Translations under genes and position numbers: made by a program
From: Bacillota bacterium
GTDB lineage: Bacteria; Bacillota; Clostridia; Acetivibrionales; DTU013
DNA length: 64,000 nt
Direction: 5' to 3'
Assembly (NCBI GenBank): GCA_023439545.1
Contig: JAEXNT010000041.1
Coordinates: 18,725 to 82,724, forward strand
The notes under the pieces: model-generated
Told to the model about the DNA's origin: nothing
Databases searched by the model: none
The model's input: the letters and a program-made list of their open reading frames with translations, nothing else
Part shown: piece by piece, positions 1 to 9,146 of the stretch
Numbering within the stretch: position 1 is the first letter of the stretch
Layout of the letters: every line of letters starts with the position of its first letter

Positions 1-89
1 CCGCTCCGGTCATAAAACTGCAACGTTCGTACTGTAATGCCGCACTGCCTGGCTAATTCACCCACAGTAAACAGTCTCTCACAACTCAT
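1..89 (-). CDS. MerR-family transcriptional regulator, N-terminus only
   Basis: The reading frame starts at an ATG at position 89, with a GAGGTGA ribosome binding site upstream, and runs off the left edge of the window. The 29 visible residues include FTVGELARQCGITVRTLQFYD, which is the winged-helix DNA-binding start of MerR regulators (recognition segment T-x-R-T-L-x-Y/F-Y-D). MerR proteins bind as dimers between a widely spaced -35 and -10 and untwist the promoter on binding an effector. The effector-binding C-terminus lies outside the window, so the signal cannot be named. The promoter just upstream has the 19-bp spacer expected of a self-regulated merR gene. Confidence 0.85.
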   Translation of the reverse strand, partial: MSCERLFTVGELARQCGITVRTLQFYDRS

Positions 90-108
90 TTGTCATCACC
101 TCACTTAA

Positions 109-139
109 AGTATAAAACATTACGTTACGTCACAAGCAA
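109..139 (-). promoter_or_regulatory. MerR-type promoter with 19-bp spacer
   Basis: On the minus strand TTGCTT (134-139) and TATACT (109-114) are separated by 19 bp. The spacer holds an imperfect inverted repeat, TGACGT-A-ACGTAA. Overlong 19-bp spacers with a dyad are the hallmark of promoters that MerR proteins activate by distortion, so autoregulation of the adjacent gene is likely. Confidence 0.6.
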
Positions 140-184
140 GAGTTTTTTTAATTTTAATAAAAACGAAGGTTTTGATACAAACGG

Positions 185-217
185 AAAAGGCAGACAGTTT
201 AATCTGCTGTCTGCCTT
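185..217 (-). terminator. Rho-independent terminator of the stress-protein gene
   Basis: Perfect 9-bp stem GGCAGACAG (189-197) / CTGTCTGCC (207-215). On the minus strand it is followed by TTTTCC. It lies 67 bases past the stop of the leftward gene at 283-771. Confidence 0.7.
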
Positions 218-282
218 ACCCATGGTTCATTATATGTCCCTATAGAAATGCGCTTAACGGTCACATGCTTTTCCATTATGGA

Positions 283-771
283 TCAATAGGTTTCAACACT
301 TGAAGCGCCGGAATTTCTCAATATGGAAGTTATCCTGCCGACCTTGTCATCGTCTGTTTTCATACTGAATAAAACCTTGCCTCTTTTCAATTCACTTTCG
401 TATTCCTTGCTCCTGCTCTCCGGTATACCCAGATCGATCAGTCCGCCTACTATGCCGCCGGTAACCGCTCCCGATAGAAGGCCCGTAATAGGTCCTGCAG
501 CAGCTATTATGCCAAGGCCCGGTATCACCATGCTGCCGGCTCCGATCAACAGCCCCGCTATGCCTCCGAGTACACCGCCCGACACTACTCCATCCGATAT
601 ATTATCATTCACATCCCGTCCCATTGTAGCGCCGCGCTCACCTTCATCCACATCGCCATGCTTTACGACGATGGATATGTCATCAGTACGCAGGCCCTGA
701 TCCCTGACCTGACGCGCTGCCGTTTCGGCATGATCATGATTGTCGAACAATCCCACAACCGTTTTTGACAT
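283..771 (-). CDS. General stress protein, YflT-like with glycine-zipper core
   Basis: A 162-residue protein with a GAAGGAGGATG ribosome binding site. The first 45 residues (VVGLFDNHDHAETAARQVRD and onward) resemble the YflT-type heat-induced stress domain, an alpha/beta fold in which residues of the 'F-x-x-x-x-x-A-x-x-A' kind recur. Residues 60-115 are almost only Gly, Ala, Ile, Leu and Val (GGVLGGIAGLLIGAG), a glycine-zipper that probably inserts in or associates with the membrane. The C-terminus returns to a soluble alpha/beta segment ending SSVETY. The gene stands alone with its own terminator. The cellular role of this family is not established beyond stress induction. Family assignment is by eye. 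Confidence 0.7.
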   Translation of the reverse strand: MSKTVVGLFDNHDHAETAARQVRDQGLRTDDISIVVKHGDVDEGERGATMGRDVNDNISDGVVSGGVLGGIAGLLIGAGSMVIPGLGIIAAAGPITGLLSGAVTGGIVGGLIDLGIPESRSKEYESELKRGKVLFSMKTDDDKVGRITSILRNSGASSVETY

Positions 772-997
772 AATACATCCTCCTTCTTATGAAGCTTCAT
801 TTTTATTATGTGAAATATCATTATTAGCATTGCAGAATAGCCGATATATTATACAACGGCATATGCCGGGTTCCGCCGTGTTTACTTACGTGACAGCGCC
901 GCTCGATGCAATTGTCCGACATAAATTTCAGGTATCTGAATATGTTTTTTTAGTGTATAATGGAGTAGTTTATTATTTCGGGTTTCAGGAGCTAACG

Positions 998-1489
998 ATG
1001 CAGTCAAAGGGCAGCGTACTGATATTTCTTTTAATACTTGTGTTTCCTGTGATAGCGATATTTTCGGATCACCAGATCTTTTTCGTTATTATGTCAATCA
1101 TAATTGCCGCTGTTTCCTGCAGACAGATTTACAGCCTGCTGTCCGGTAAAGGTTTCGCCGGGCGTGAAAACGACGAAGAGCTTGAAGATGAACTCGAGGA
1201 TATGATCGATATCGATATACGCCTTTTGGGAACGGGCATGAGCGTAGCGTACAACCTGCTTGTCATGGTGTATTTGATATATTGCGCGTTCTTTCTGGAT
1301 ACTGTTTTGCTGAAAGGTATTTCCGCTCTTGCAATTATACTTCAAATTTATTTCATCATAAAGAAGGTAGGCAGTAAATTTCAGAGTTTTGACAGAAACC
1401 GGTACAAACCGCAAATACTAATATCCAGCTTAATTAATCTAGCCGTGATCTTGCTTTCTTCCTTCAATAAAATCTTATGGTTTTATTAA
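998..1489 (+). CDS. Small integral membrane protein of unknown function
   Basis: The frame is open from 740, but I place the start at ATG 998: AGGAG (987-991) sits 6 bases before it, and a TATAAT at 956-961 marks a likely promoter, so the upstream open frame would not be transcribed. The 163-residue protein has two hydrophobic helices near the N-terminus. A very acidic stretch follows at about residues 58-75 (ENDEELEDELEDMIDIDI), then two or three more helices, and it ends KILWFY. No family was recognised. The gene is followed by its own terminator. Confidence 0.55.
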   Translation: MQSKGSVLIFLLILVFPVIAIFSDHQIFFVIMSIIIAAVSCRQIYSLLSGKGFAGRENDEELEDELEDMIDIDIRLLGTGMSVAYNLLVMVYLIYCAFFLDTVLLKGISALAIILQIYFIIKKVGSKFQSFDRNRYKPQILISSLINLAVILLSSFNKILWFY

Positions 1490-1494
1490 GTTAT

Positions 1495-1529
1495 GCAGGA
1501 ATGTCATAAACATCCTGCAAAATATTTTT
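1495..1529 (+). terminator. Terminator after the membrane protein gene
   Basis: Stem of GCAGGAATGT and ACATCCTGC (one bulge) at 1495-1518, followed by AAAATATTTTT. Confidence 0.65.
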
Positions 1530-1536
1530 AAATCTA

Positions 1537-1565
1537 TTGATTATTCCATTATCCCCTGTTATAAT
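1537..1565 (+). promoter_or_regulatory. Promoter of the gltBD operon
   Basis: TTGATT (1537-1542), 17-bp spacer, TATAAT (1560-1565). The predicted transcription start near 1572 gives a leader of about 188 nt before gltB. Confidence 0.7.
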
Positions 1566-1571
1566 TAAAAA

Positions 1572-1696
1572 CACTATAAGGTTTATGGTACTTAAAGAGC
1601 CATATTTATATAAAGCGGGCATGCAATGGAGCATGTCGGGTAAAATTGGATTATACTCAACGGTGAGGCATATAGTTCTTATTATGTGCTTTTTTT
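1572..1696 (+). promoter_or_regulatory. Structured leader with attenuator-like terminator before gltB
   Basis: The leader contains a TATGG/CCATA hairpin (about 1584-1610) and a CTCA/TGAG hairpin (about 1656-1667). These are followed by a stem GCATATA (1668-1674) / TATGTGC (1683-1689) with one G-U pair, running straight into seven T (1690-1696). A terminator inside the leader of a biosynthetic operon points to control by premature termination. No known riboswitch class was recognised. Confidence 0.45.
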
Positions 1697-1759
1697 ATAT
1701 ACTTTTTTGGCGACTGAGGCAGAGTTTTTGTAGCAGCGATTATGGAAAGGGTGTTAAAT

Positions 1760-4700
1760 ATGAAGCAAAGTGATCAGGGCAATGTACCGGAGGGGCAGAG
1801 GCTTTATAGCCCGCAGAACAGGCTGGCATCCAACGGACTGCCCGGAAAGCAGGGTCTTTACGACCCGCAGAATGAACATGACGCGTGTGGTATCGGATTC
1901 GTGGTAAATATAGACGGAACCAGATCCCACAAGATTATCAGGCAGGCGCTCACCATTCTCGTAAACCTCTCCCACAGAGGCGGAAGCGGTTCCGAAAACA
2001 ATACGGGCGACGGCGCGGGAATCCTGATCCAGATCCCTCACAAGTTATTTGAAAGCGAATGTAAAAAATCAGGTACCACACTTCCCGAACAGGGCGGTTA
2101 TGGCATAGGAATGGTATTTCTAAGCAACGATGCCAAAAATCGCAGTGAAATGATCAAAATCATCGATAGAATAATTGAAGATGAGGGACAGAAGGTACTT
2201 GGCTGGAGGGATGTGCCGACAAATCCGGTTTCCCTGGGAAAAACAGCCCTCGCATCCATGCCCTTCATCAAGCAGGTCATAATAGAGAAAAACCCTGCCA
2301 TCGAGAACAAGCTCGCTTTTGAACGAAAGCTGTACGTTATTCGCAAACGCATTGAAAAGGCGGCTGTCCAGAAAGAGCTCTCCTTCTATGCCGCCAGCTT
2401 TTCATCGGGAACTATAGTTTACAAGGGTATGCTAACGGCAGATCAGGTGGATGAATTCTATACCGACCTTACAAGCGAAAATGTCGAAAGTGCAATGGCG
2501 CTCGTACATTCGCGTTACAGCACCAACACCTTCCCAAGCTGGGAGAGGGCCCATCCGAACCGTTACATCATACACAACGGCGAAATAAACACTCTGCGCG
2601 GAAATGTCAATTGGATGGCCGCCCGTGAGGCTACCCTGGAATCCGAAGTGTTCGGTGAAGACCTTAAAAAGATATATCCTGTGATCAATCCCGATGGCAG
2701 CGACTCGGCAATGTTCGACAACTGCCTGGAATTTCTGACTCTTTCGGGCCGTTCTCTTCCCCACTCCATGATGATGATGATACCCGAACCATGGCAGAAT
2801 CATGAGACCATGAGCGACGAAAAAAAGGCCTTTTACGAATTCCACAGCAGCCTTATGGAACCCTGGGACGGCCCCGCAGCAATGGCCTTTACCGACGGCG
2901 CATTGGTCGGCGCGGTATTGGACAGGAACGGACTGCGCCCCGCACGTTATTATGTCACAAAGGACGGGCAGGTCATACTTGCCTCGGAAGTAGGCGTACT
3001 CGACATCCCGCCTGAACGGATACTGAACAAGGAAAGACTGAAACCCGGAAGAATGCTGCTGATCGACACAGTCGAAGGACGCATCATAAATGATTATGAA
3101 TTGAAAAATAAAATATCCCAGGAGCATCCTTACCGCAAATGGCTTGATGAATACGTGCTCAAGCTGGAAAGCCTTCCTGTTTTGTCGCCGTATCCACAGA
3201 CGAATTACAATACGCTCCTGCAGCGTCAGAAGATCTTCGGTTATACCTTCGAAGAGCTGAGGAAGATCATCGCACCGATGGCGGCGGACGGACAGGAGGC
3301 AATAGGCGCGATGGGCACCGACACTCCGCTCGCTGTGCTGTCCGATAAGCCGCAGCTTCTCTACAACTACTTCAAGCAGCTGTTCGCTCAGGTGACCAAT
3401 CCTCCGATAGACGCACTGCGTGAGGAAATCATAACCGCGACGGAAACTTTTATAGGCTCCGAGGGCAATCTGGTGCAGCCTACGCCTGAGAGCTGCAAAC
3501 AGATAAAAGTCAAATATCCGGTCATAACCAACGAAGAGCTTGCAAAGCTTCGCGATATAAACAAACCGGGCTTCCGTTCGTTCAACCTTCCGATGCTCTT
3601 TAAGGCAGACAACGGCGAGCAGGGAATGAAGCGTGCTCTTGATGAAATATTCAGCGACGCTTCGAATGCCATAAAGGAAGGCGCCAATATACTGATACTC
3701 TCTGACAGGGGCGTCAGCAGAAAATATGCTGCCATACCTGCATTGCTGGCAGTTTCCGGATTGCATCACCACCTGATTCGCGAAGGTACCCGCACCAAAG
3801 TCAGTATAATAGTTGAGTCCGGCGAGCCCAGAGAGGTCCATCATTTTGCACTGCTGATAGGATACGGCGCTTCGGCGATCAACCCTTACCTCGCATATGA
3901 GACGATCGACGGAATGGTAAAAGAAGGCATGCTTAAGGAATCACATCTTAAATATGGCTCGAAGAAATATACAAAGGCTGCAGTGAAAGGTATCGTAAAA
4001 ACGCTGTCCAAGATGGGTATTTCGACTGTGCAGAGCTATCAGGGAGCACAGATCTTCGAAGCCGTAGGTATAAGCAAGGAAGTCATAGACAGGTACTTTA
4101 CAAAGACTGCCTCCCGAATAGACGGCATAGGTCTTGACGTGATAGCGGGCGAAGTATTGATACGCCATAAAAACGCATTCGACGAGCGCAACACTGATGA
4201 AGTGCTCGAAACAGGTGGGCAGTACCAGTGGAGAAGGGACGGGGAATATCACCTTTACAACCCCGAAACCATTCACAAGCTGCAGCTGGCATGCAGAACA
4301 AATGATTACAGGACCTTCGGAGAATATTCCAGGCTCCTGGACGAACAGACGCAAAGGCAGTGTACGATACGCGGACTGCTTGAATTCAAATACGATCGCT
4401 CCTCGGTTCCGATCGAAGAGGTAGAATCCGTAGATTCTATCTGCAAACGCTTCAAGACCGGCGCAATGTCCTACGGCTCCATTAGCAAGGAGGCTCATGA
4501 GGCATTGGCGATAGCGATGAACCGGCTCGGCGGAAAAAGTAATACGGGCGAAGGCGGAGAAGATCCCGAACGTTTCAAGCCGGACAGTAACGGCGATAGC
4601 CGCTGCAGCGCCATTAAACAGGTTGCTTCAGGCCGTTTCGGAGTAACGAGCAATTACCTGGTGAATGCAAAGGAACTTCAGATAAAAATGGCACAGGGCG

Positions 4701-6409
4701 CAAAACCCGGCGAAGGCGGACAACTGCCGGGCGCAAAGGTATATCCGTGGATCGCGAAGGTAAGACATTCTACAGCGGGCGTCGGACTTATTTCACCGCC
4801 GCCGCATCATGATATTTATTCGATAGAAGATCTGGCGGAGCTTATATATGACCTTAAGAATGCAAACCGCGACGCCAGGATCAGCGTCAAGCTGGTTTCC
4901 GAAGTAGGCGTGGGAACTGTAGCGGCCGGCGTCGCAAAGGGACGCGCCGACGTAGTGCTCATAAGCGGTTACGACGGAGGCACAGGAGCCTCGCCCAGGA
5001 GCAGCATACGTCACGCAGGTCTTCCCTGGGAGCTCGGCCTTGCTGAAACTCACCAGACACTGATGCTCAATGATTTGAGAAGCAGGATCGTAATAGAGGC
5101 CGACGGTAAGCTGATGACCGGACGCGACGTAATTGTCGCAGCGCTTCTTGGCGCCGAGGAATTCGGGTTCGCAACAGCTCCGCTGGTAACTCTCGGCTGC
5201 GTAATGATGAGAGTCTGCAACCTCGATACCTGCCCTGTAGGCGTCGCAACTCAGAATCCGGAGCTGCGCAAAAAATTCTGCGGAGATCCGCAGTACGTAG
5301 TGAATTTCATGCGCTTTATCGCACAGGAAATGCGCGAATGGATGGCCAAGCTAGGATTCCGTACAATTGACGAAATGGTCGGACACAGCGAAGTACTTGA
5401 ACCTAATAATGCAATTCTCCACTGGAAATCAAGGGGACTGGATCTTTCGACGATACTTTATCAGCCGGATATGCCTGAGGATTCACCGAGGCATTGCATA
5501 AAGAGCCAGGAGCATCTGATCGCGGATACGCTGGATACGCAGGTACTGCTTGAAATATGCAGGCCCGCGCTCCAGAAAGGTGAAAAGGTTTCAGCCGAAC
5601 TGCCTATCAGGAATACCGACCGTGTCGTAGGAACGATCCTGGGCAGTGAAATAACTAAAAAATACGGTGAAAAAGGTCTGCCCGAAGATACTGTAAGCCT
5701 GAAGTTTACAGGTTCAGCCGGACAGAGCTTCGGAGCCTTCATACCCAGGGGCCTGTCGCTCACGCTCGAAGGCGATGCGAACGATTACCTCGGCAAGGGT
5801 CTTTCAGGCGGCAGGATAGTTGTCCATCCTCCTAAAAGATCGGTCTTTGTTCCCGAGGAGAATATAATCACAGGCAATGTCTGCCTGTACGGCGCGACGA
5901 GCGGCGAAGCCTATATCAGCGGTATGGCCGGGGAGCGTTTCTGTGTCAGGAACAGCGGTGCAACGGCTGTCGTTGATGCGGTGGGAGATCACGGCTGTGA
6001 ATACATGACGGGCGGACGCGTCGTCGTCCTAGGATCGACCGGAAGGAACTTCGCTGCCGGCATGTCGGGCGGCGTCGCTTATGTACTCGATGAAAAGGGT
6101 GTTTTCAATAAAAAATGCAACAAGGAAATGGTTGAGCTGCAGAAGCTCGAAGATAAGGACGAGATCGATAAGGTCGGAGAATTGATAGAAAAGCATCTCG
6201 AATACACCGGCAGCAAGCTTGCCGAAAGAGTATTGCAGAGCTGGGACGAAATGCTGCCCATGTTTGTAAAGGTAATGCCGAAGGATTATGAAAAGATGCT
6301 GAAGGCTATAAAGAAAATGCAGGATTCGGGGTTGAGCGGAGACGAAGCTCTCCTGGCCGCTTTTGAAGAAAATAAAGGAAATGTAAGCCTGGCGGAAGAC
6401 GACGATTGA
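1760..6409 (+). CDS. gltB: Glutamate synthase, large subunit
   Basis: Catalyses reductive transfer of the glutamine amide to 2-oxoglutarate to give two glutamates, together with the small subunit encoded next. From ATG 1760 the protein has 1549 residues, the normal length. The class II amidotransferase nucleophile is the cysteine in HDACGIGF at residue 43, so about 42 residues are probably removed as a propeptide. The central FMN/synthase domain carries the 3Fe-4S ligands C-x5-C-x4-C at residues 1147, 1153 and 1158 (CVMMRVCNLDTC). The C-terminal GXGXG beta-helix is visible as repeated G-x-x-G blocks (GATSGEAYISGMAG). I prefer ATG 1760 (GAAAGG upstream) over an in-frame ATG at 1742. The gene is transcribed with gltD from the promoter at 1537. 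Confidence 0.97.
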   Translation: MKQSDQGNVPEGQRLYSPQNRLASNGLPGKQGLYDPQNEHDACGIGFVVNIDGTRSHKIIRQALTILVNLSHRGGSGSENNTGDGAGILIQIPHKLFESECKKSGTTLPEQGGYGIGMVFLSNDAKNRSEMIKIIDRIIEDEGQKVLGWRDVPTNPVSLGKTALASMPFIKQVIIEKNPAIENKLAFERKLYVIRKRIEKAAVQKELSFYAASFSSGTIVYKGMLTADQVDEFYTDLTSENVESAMALVHSRYSTNTFPSWERAHPNRYIIHNGEINTLRGNVNWMAAREATLESEVFGEDLKKIYPVINPDGSDSAMFDNCLEFLTLSGRSLPHSMMMMIPEPWQNHETMSDEKKAFYEFHSSLMEPWDGPAAMAFTDGALVGAVLDRNGLRPARYYVTKDGQVILASEVGVLDIPPERILNKERLKPGRMLLIDTVEGRIINDYELKNKISQEHPYRKWLDEYVLKLESLPVLSPYPQTNYNTLLQRQKIFGYTFEELRKIIAPMAADGQEAIGAMGTDTPLAVLSDKPQLLYNYFKQLFAQVTNPPIDALREEIITATETFIGSEGNLVQPTPESCKQIKVKYPVITNEELAKLRDINKPGFRSFNLPMLFKADNGEQGMKRALDEIFSDASNAIKEGANILILSDRGVSRKYAAIPALLAVSGLHHHLIREGTRTKVSIIVESGEPREVHHFALLIGYGASAINPYLAYETIDGMVKEGMLKESHLKYGSKKYTKAAVKGIVKTLSKMGISTVQSYQGAQIFEAVGISKEVIDRYFTKTASRIDGIGLDVIAGEVLIRHKNAFDERNTDEVLETGGQYQWRRDGEYHLYNPETIHKLQLACRTNDYRTFGEYSRLLDEQTQRQCTIRGLLEFKYDRSSVPIEEVESVDSICKRFKTGAMSYGSISKEAHEALAIAMNRLGGKSNTGEGGEDPERFKPDSNGDSRCSAIKQVASGRFGVTSNYLVNAKELQIKMAQGAKPGEGGQLPGAKVYPWIAKVRHSTAGVGLISPPPHHDIYSIEDLAELIYDLKNANRDARISVKLVSEVGVGTVAAGVAKGRADVVLISGYDGGTGASPRSSIRHAGLPWELGLAETHQTLMLNDLRSRIVIEADGKLMTGRDVIVAALLGAEEFGFATAPLVTLGCVMMRVCNLDTCPVGVATQNPELRKKFCGDPQYVVNFMRFIAQEMREWMAKLGFRTIDEMVGHSEVLEPNNAILHWKSRGLDLSTILYQPDMPEDSPRHCIKSQEHLIADTLDTQVLLEICRPALQKGEKVSAELPIRNTDRVVGTILGSEITKKYGEKGLPEDTVSLKFTGSAGQSFGAFIPRGLSLTLEGDANDYLGKGLSGGRIVVHPPKRSVFVPEENIITGNVCLYGATSGEAYISGMAGERFCVRNSGATAVVDAVGDHGCEYMTGGRVVVLGSTGRNFAAGMSGGVAYVLDEKGVFNKKCNKEMVELQKLEDKDEIDKVGELIEKHLEYTGSKLAERVLQSWDEMLPMFVKVMPKDYEKMLKAIKKMQDSGLSGDEALLAAFEENKGNVSLAEDDD

Positions 6410-6454
6410 TTTTGGTTGCTTCTGAAACGAGGCAAGCTGTAAGGAGGCAGTGTT

Positions 6455-7939
6455 ATGGGAAAATCTACCGGATTTATGGAATATAAGAGGATTGTTCCGG
6501 CCGATCGCGAACCGTTGGAAAGGATCAAGGACTGGGAGGAATTCCATCTTTATCTCCCTGAAAAGGAGCAGCGCATGCAGGGTGCGCGCTGTATGGACTG
6601 CGGGACTCCGTTCTGCCATATGGGCCTCATGATAAACGGGCTGGCATCGGGCTGTCCGCTGAACAATCTCATACCCGAATGGAACGACCTGATGTACAAG
6701 GGCAACTGGCACGAAGCCGTTAAGAGGCTGCTCAGAACGAACAACTTCCCCGAGTTTACCGGAAGGGTCTGCCCGGCATTATGCGAGGGGTCCTGTACGG
6801 TCGGCTTGAACGACCCGCAGGTTACTGTCAAAAACAACGAATGCTCCATCATAGAAAAAGCTTTCAAGGAAGGCTGGATAAAGCCGGAGCTTCCGGAGAT
6901 ACGAACGGGCAAAAGAGTGGCTGTTGTCGGCTCCGGCCCTTCGGGACTGGCCTGTGCGGACCAGCTGAACAAGGCCGGCCATCTGGTGACGGTCTTTGAA
7001 CGCAATGACAGGATAGGCGGCTTGCTGATGTATGGCATACCGAATATGAAGCTCGATAAAAAAATAGTTGAGCGCAGAGTCAAGCTGCTTTCAGAAGAAG
7101 GGATCGAGTTCAGAACCGGCGTTGAAGTCGGAAAGGACATAGCATCCGAGAAGCTGCTTGAGGAATACGACGCCGTCGTATTCTGCTGCGGCGCTACAAA
7201 ACCGAGGGATCTTCCTATCGAGGGGAGAAACCTGAAGGGCATCTACTTCGCTGTGGATTTCCTTAAGGCAAACACCAAAAGCCTGTTGGATTCGAAGCAT
7301 GCAGACGGAAATTATGTAGACGCCAGGGATAAGGACGTAATAATAATTGGCGGCGGAGATACCGGCACGGATTGCGTGGGAACCTCGATTCGCCACGGCT
7401 GCAGGAGCGTTATGCAGCTTGAAATCATGCCGCAGCCCCCGGTGGAAAGGAAGCCCGACAATCCATGGCCTCAGTGGCCGAAGATCCTCAAGACGGATTA
7501 CGGCCAGGAAGAAGCGGCCGCACTGTTCGGCAGCGATCCGAGGCATTATTGCATAACGGCAAAGAAGTTTGTAGGGGATGAAAACGGAAACTTGAAGGAA
7601 GTCCATACGGTTGAGGTGGATTGGCAGAAGGATGCGTCGGGGCGTTTTATCCCCGTAGATATCCCGGGAACCGAAAAGATTTTCCCGGCACAGCTCGTAC
7701 TGCTGGCAATGGGCTTCCTCGGACCTGAGGAAACAGCTTTCAAAGCCTTGAATGTCGAGCAGGACAGCCGCTCGAATGTAAAAGCCGAATATGGAAGTTT
7801 CTCTACCAATATAAAGGGTGTATTTGCTGCCGGAGACATGCGCCGCGGACAGAGTCTGGTCGTATGGGCCATAAACGAAGGCAGAGGCGCTGCGCGCGAG
7901 TGCGACAAATATCTGATGGGCAGCTCTATGCTGCCGTAA
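6455..7939 (+). CDS. gltD: Glutamate synthase, small subunit
   Basis: FAD- and iron-sulfur-containing subunit that passes electrons from NAD(P)H to the large subunit. The protein has 494 residues with an AAGGAGG ribosome binding site. Cysteines in two groups (C46, C49, C54, C67 and C106, C110, C114) bind the two 4Fe-4S clusters. The FAD site VAVVGSGPSG lies near residue 155 and the nucleotide site VIIIGGGDTGTD near residue 290. The C-terminal GVFAAGDMRRGQSLVVWA motif contacts FAD. It lies 45 bases after gltB and ends the operon with a strong terminator. Confidence 0.96.
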   Translation: MGKSTGFMEYKRIVPADREPLERIKDWEEFHLYLPEKEQRMQGARCMDCGTPFCHMGLMINGLASGCPLNNLIPEWNDLMYKGNWHEAVKRLLRTNNFPEFTGRVCPALCEGSCTVGLNDPQVTVKNNECSIIEKAFKEGWIKPELPEIRTGKRVAVVGSGPSGLACADQLNKAGHLVTVFERNDRIGGLLMYGIPNMKLDKKIVERRVKLLSEEGIEFRTGVEVGKDIASEKLLEEYDAVVFCCGATKPRDLPIEGRNLKGIYFAVDFLKANTKSLLDSKHADGNYVDARDKDVIIIGGGDTGTDCVGTSIRHGCRSVMQLEIMPQPPVERKPDNPWPQWPKILKTDYGQEEAAALFGSDPRHYCITAKKFVGDENGNLKEVHTVEVDWQKDASGRFIPVDIPGTEKIFPAQLVLLAMGFLGPEETAFKALNVEQDSRSNVKAEYGSFSTNIKGVFAAGDMRRGQSLVVWAINEGRGAARECDKYLMGSSMLP

Positions 7940-7986
7940 TCCTCTTAAAACTGCCATAGCACCTTCCATAATATCTCTATGGAAAA

Positions 7987-8019
7987 GCATCAGCAAGCAA
8001 TATCGCTGATGCTTTTTTT
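7987..8019 (+). terminator. Terminator of gltBD
   Basis: Perfect stem GCATCAGC (7987-7994) / GCTGATGC (8005-8012), then seven T. Confidence 0.9.
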
Positions 8020-8063
8020 ACACTGGCTGCAGGGTCAGTTGGGAAAGCCTGCCGATAAAGCTG

Positions 8064-9146
8064 CTAATACAGCGTAATACTGCCGCTGTCGGTATAGACG
8101 TCCATCGATACGCCGCCTCCGGCAACATCGCCATAAACCTCGCCTGTGGGCGATCTCTTCAATGTTCCGGGAGACGGGTTCATTTTATTGCGCACTTTGC
8201 CGCCGGTCGATCTGGCGATCAGTGAATAGCCTTTATTCTCAGGCATTTTAAGTCGTATGTCTGCATCCGAGGATTTTACGGAAAGCTTTCCGGCGCTGTC
8301 CAGGCCTGTCAGCTCCGCTTTTATTCTGCCTGTCGACGCGTAAAGGTCCGATCCGCTGCCTATCCCGGTATTCCTGACTGTCAGCCGCCCTGAGGACAAA
8401 TCGCATTTAAGGACGCCTTCGGAGTTCTCAATAGTAGCGTCACCCGATACCGACGTAAGATCTACCGGGCCTTTAACCGCCTTAAGGTTGATATTTCCGC
8501 GTTTACATTCATAGCTGCCGCTGCCCGAGAAGTCCTGCATATCTATATTTCCTTTGTCGACCGATACTTTTATACTGTCCGAGCTGCTTTCGGAAACAGT
8601 AATCTGCCCGTTCACCGTCGAAAGCTCGGCGGACCTCAGCCCATCCAAACCGGATATGTCGACTGTGCCGTTATTAAGCGAGATATTCAGCATGTTTATT
8701 GCCTCAGGTATAATTAACTCTATGTCGTCTGCCATGCCATACAGTGGTTTTATCTCCTTACTCTGCCTTTGGTCCACATTGACGCTGTATGCGACGCTCT
8801 CAACCTTGCTTTTGCTCATATCCAGCAGCTCGCCGAGGCGCTCCTTCGACGCAGGCCCCTTGATACGCAGGGTCTCCCTGATAAGAAGCTTGTCTCCGTT
8901 TCCGCGCGTGACCCGGATATTTCCGTTATCGATACTGACTCGCAGCCGTATCTGTGTATCCAATTCAACTTCCTTATCCTCGCTTCTCTCAACGGTCAGA
9001 CCTATTACAGGCCTTCCGGCCGTGACCGCGTTCCAGTTTTCGCCTGCGGACAAACAGCCGGCAAGCCAGATTATAGTGAATAACAGCAATGCTATCGATG
9101 AAAATCCCTTTGCCAACCTGATCAATGCCCTACCATCCCTTCTCAA
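8064..9146 (-). CDS. Putative lipoprotein with DUF4097-like beta-solenoid
   Basis: About 360 residues. A signal peptide with the lipobox L-A-G-C (residues 28-31) anchors it outside the membrane. The rest is a long run of short beta strands with repeated patterns such as DISGLDGLRSAELSTVNGQI and GNIDMQDFSGSGSYE, typical of DUF4097-type putative adhesins. The start is uncertain: the frame opens with a TTG at 9146 that overlaps the preceding gene by 17 bases, and a second TTG at 9125 would still leave a full signal peptide. The overlap implies translational coupling to the membrane protein upstream. In other Firmicutes DUF4097 proteins occur with small regulators and membrane proteins; no function is proven. 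Confidence 0.7.
   Translation of the reverse strand: MRRDGRALIRLAKGFSSIALLLFTIIWLAGCLSAGENWNAVTAGRPVIGLTVERSEDKEVELDTQIRLRVSIDNGNIRVTRGNGDKLLIRETLRIKGPASKERLGELLDMSKSKVESVAYSVNVDQRQSKEIKPLYGMADDIELIIPEAINMLNISLNNGTVDISGLDGLRSAELSTVNGQITVSESSSDSIKVSVDKGNIDMQDFSGSGSYECKRGNINLKAVKGPVDLTSVSGDATIENSEGVLKCDLSSGRLTVRNTGIGSGSDLYASTGRIKAELTGLDSAGKLSVKSSDADIRLKMPENKGYSLIARSTGGKVRNKMNPSPGTLKRSPTGEVYGDVAGGGVSMDVYTDSGSITLY

Noticed and set aside
740..997. N-terminal extension of the membrane protein at 998-1489
   Set aside because: It overlaps the divergent stress-protein gene and lies upstream of the TATAAT at 956; the ATG at 998 has a proper AGGAG.
1537..1773. 78-residue frame before gltB
   Set aside because: It starts inside the gltBD promoter -35, has no ribosome binding site, and covers the attenuator hairpin.
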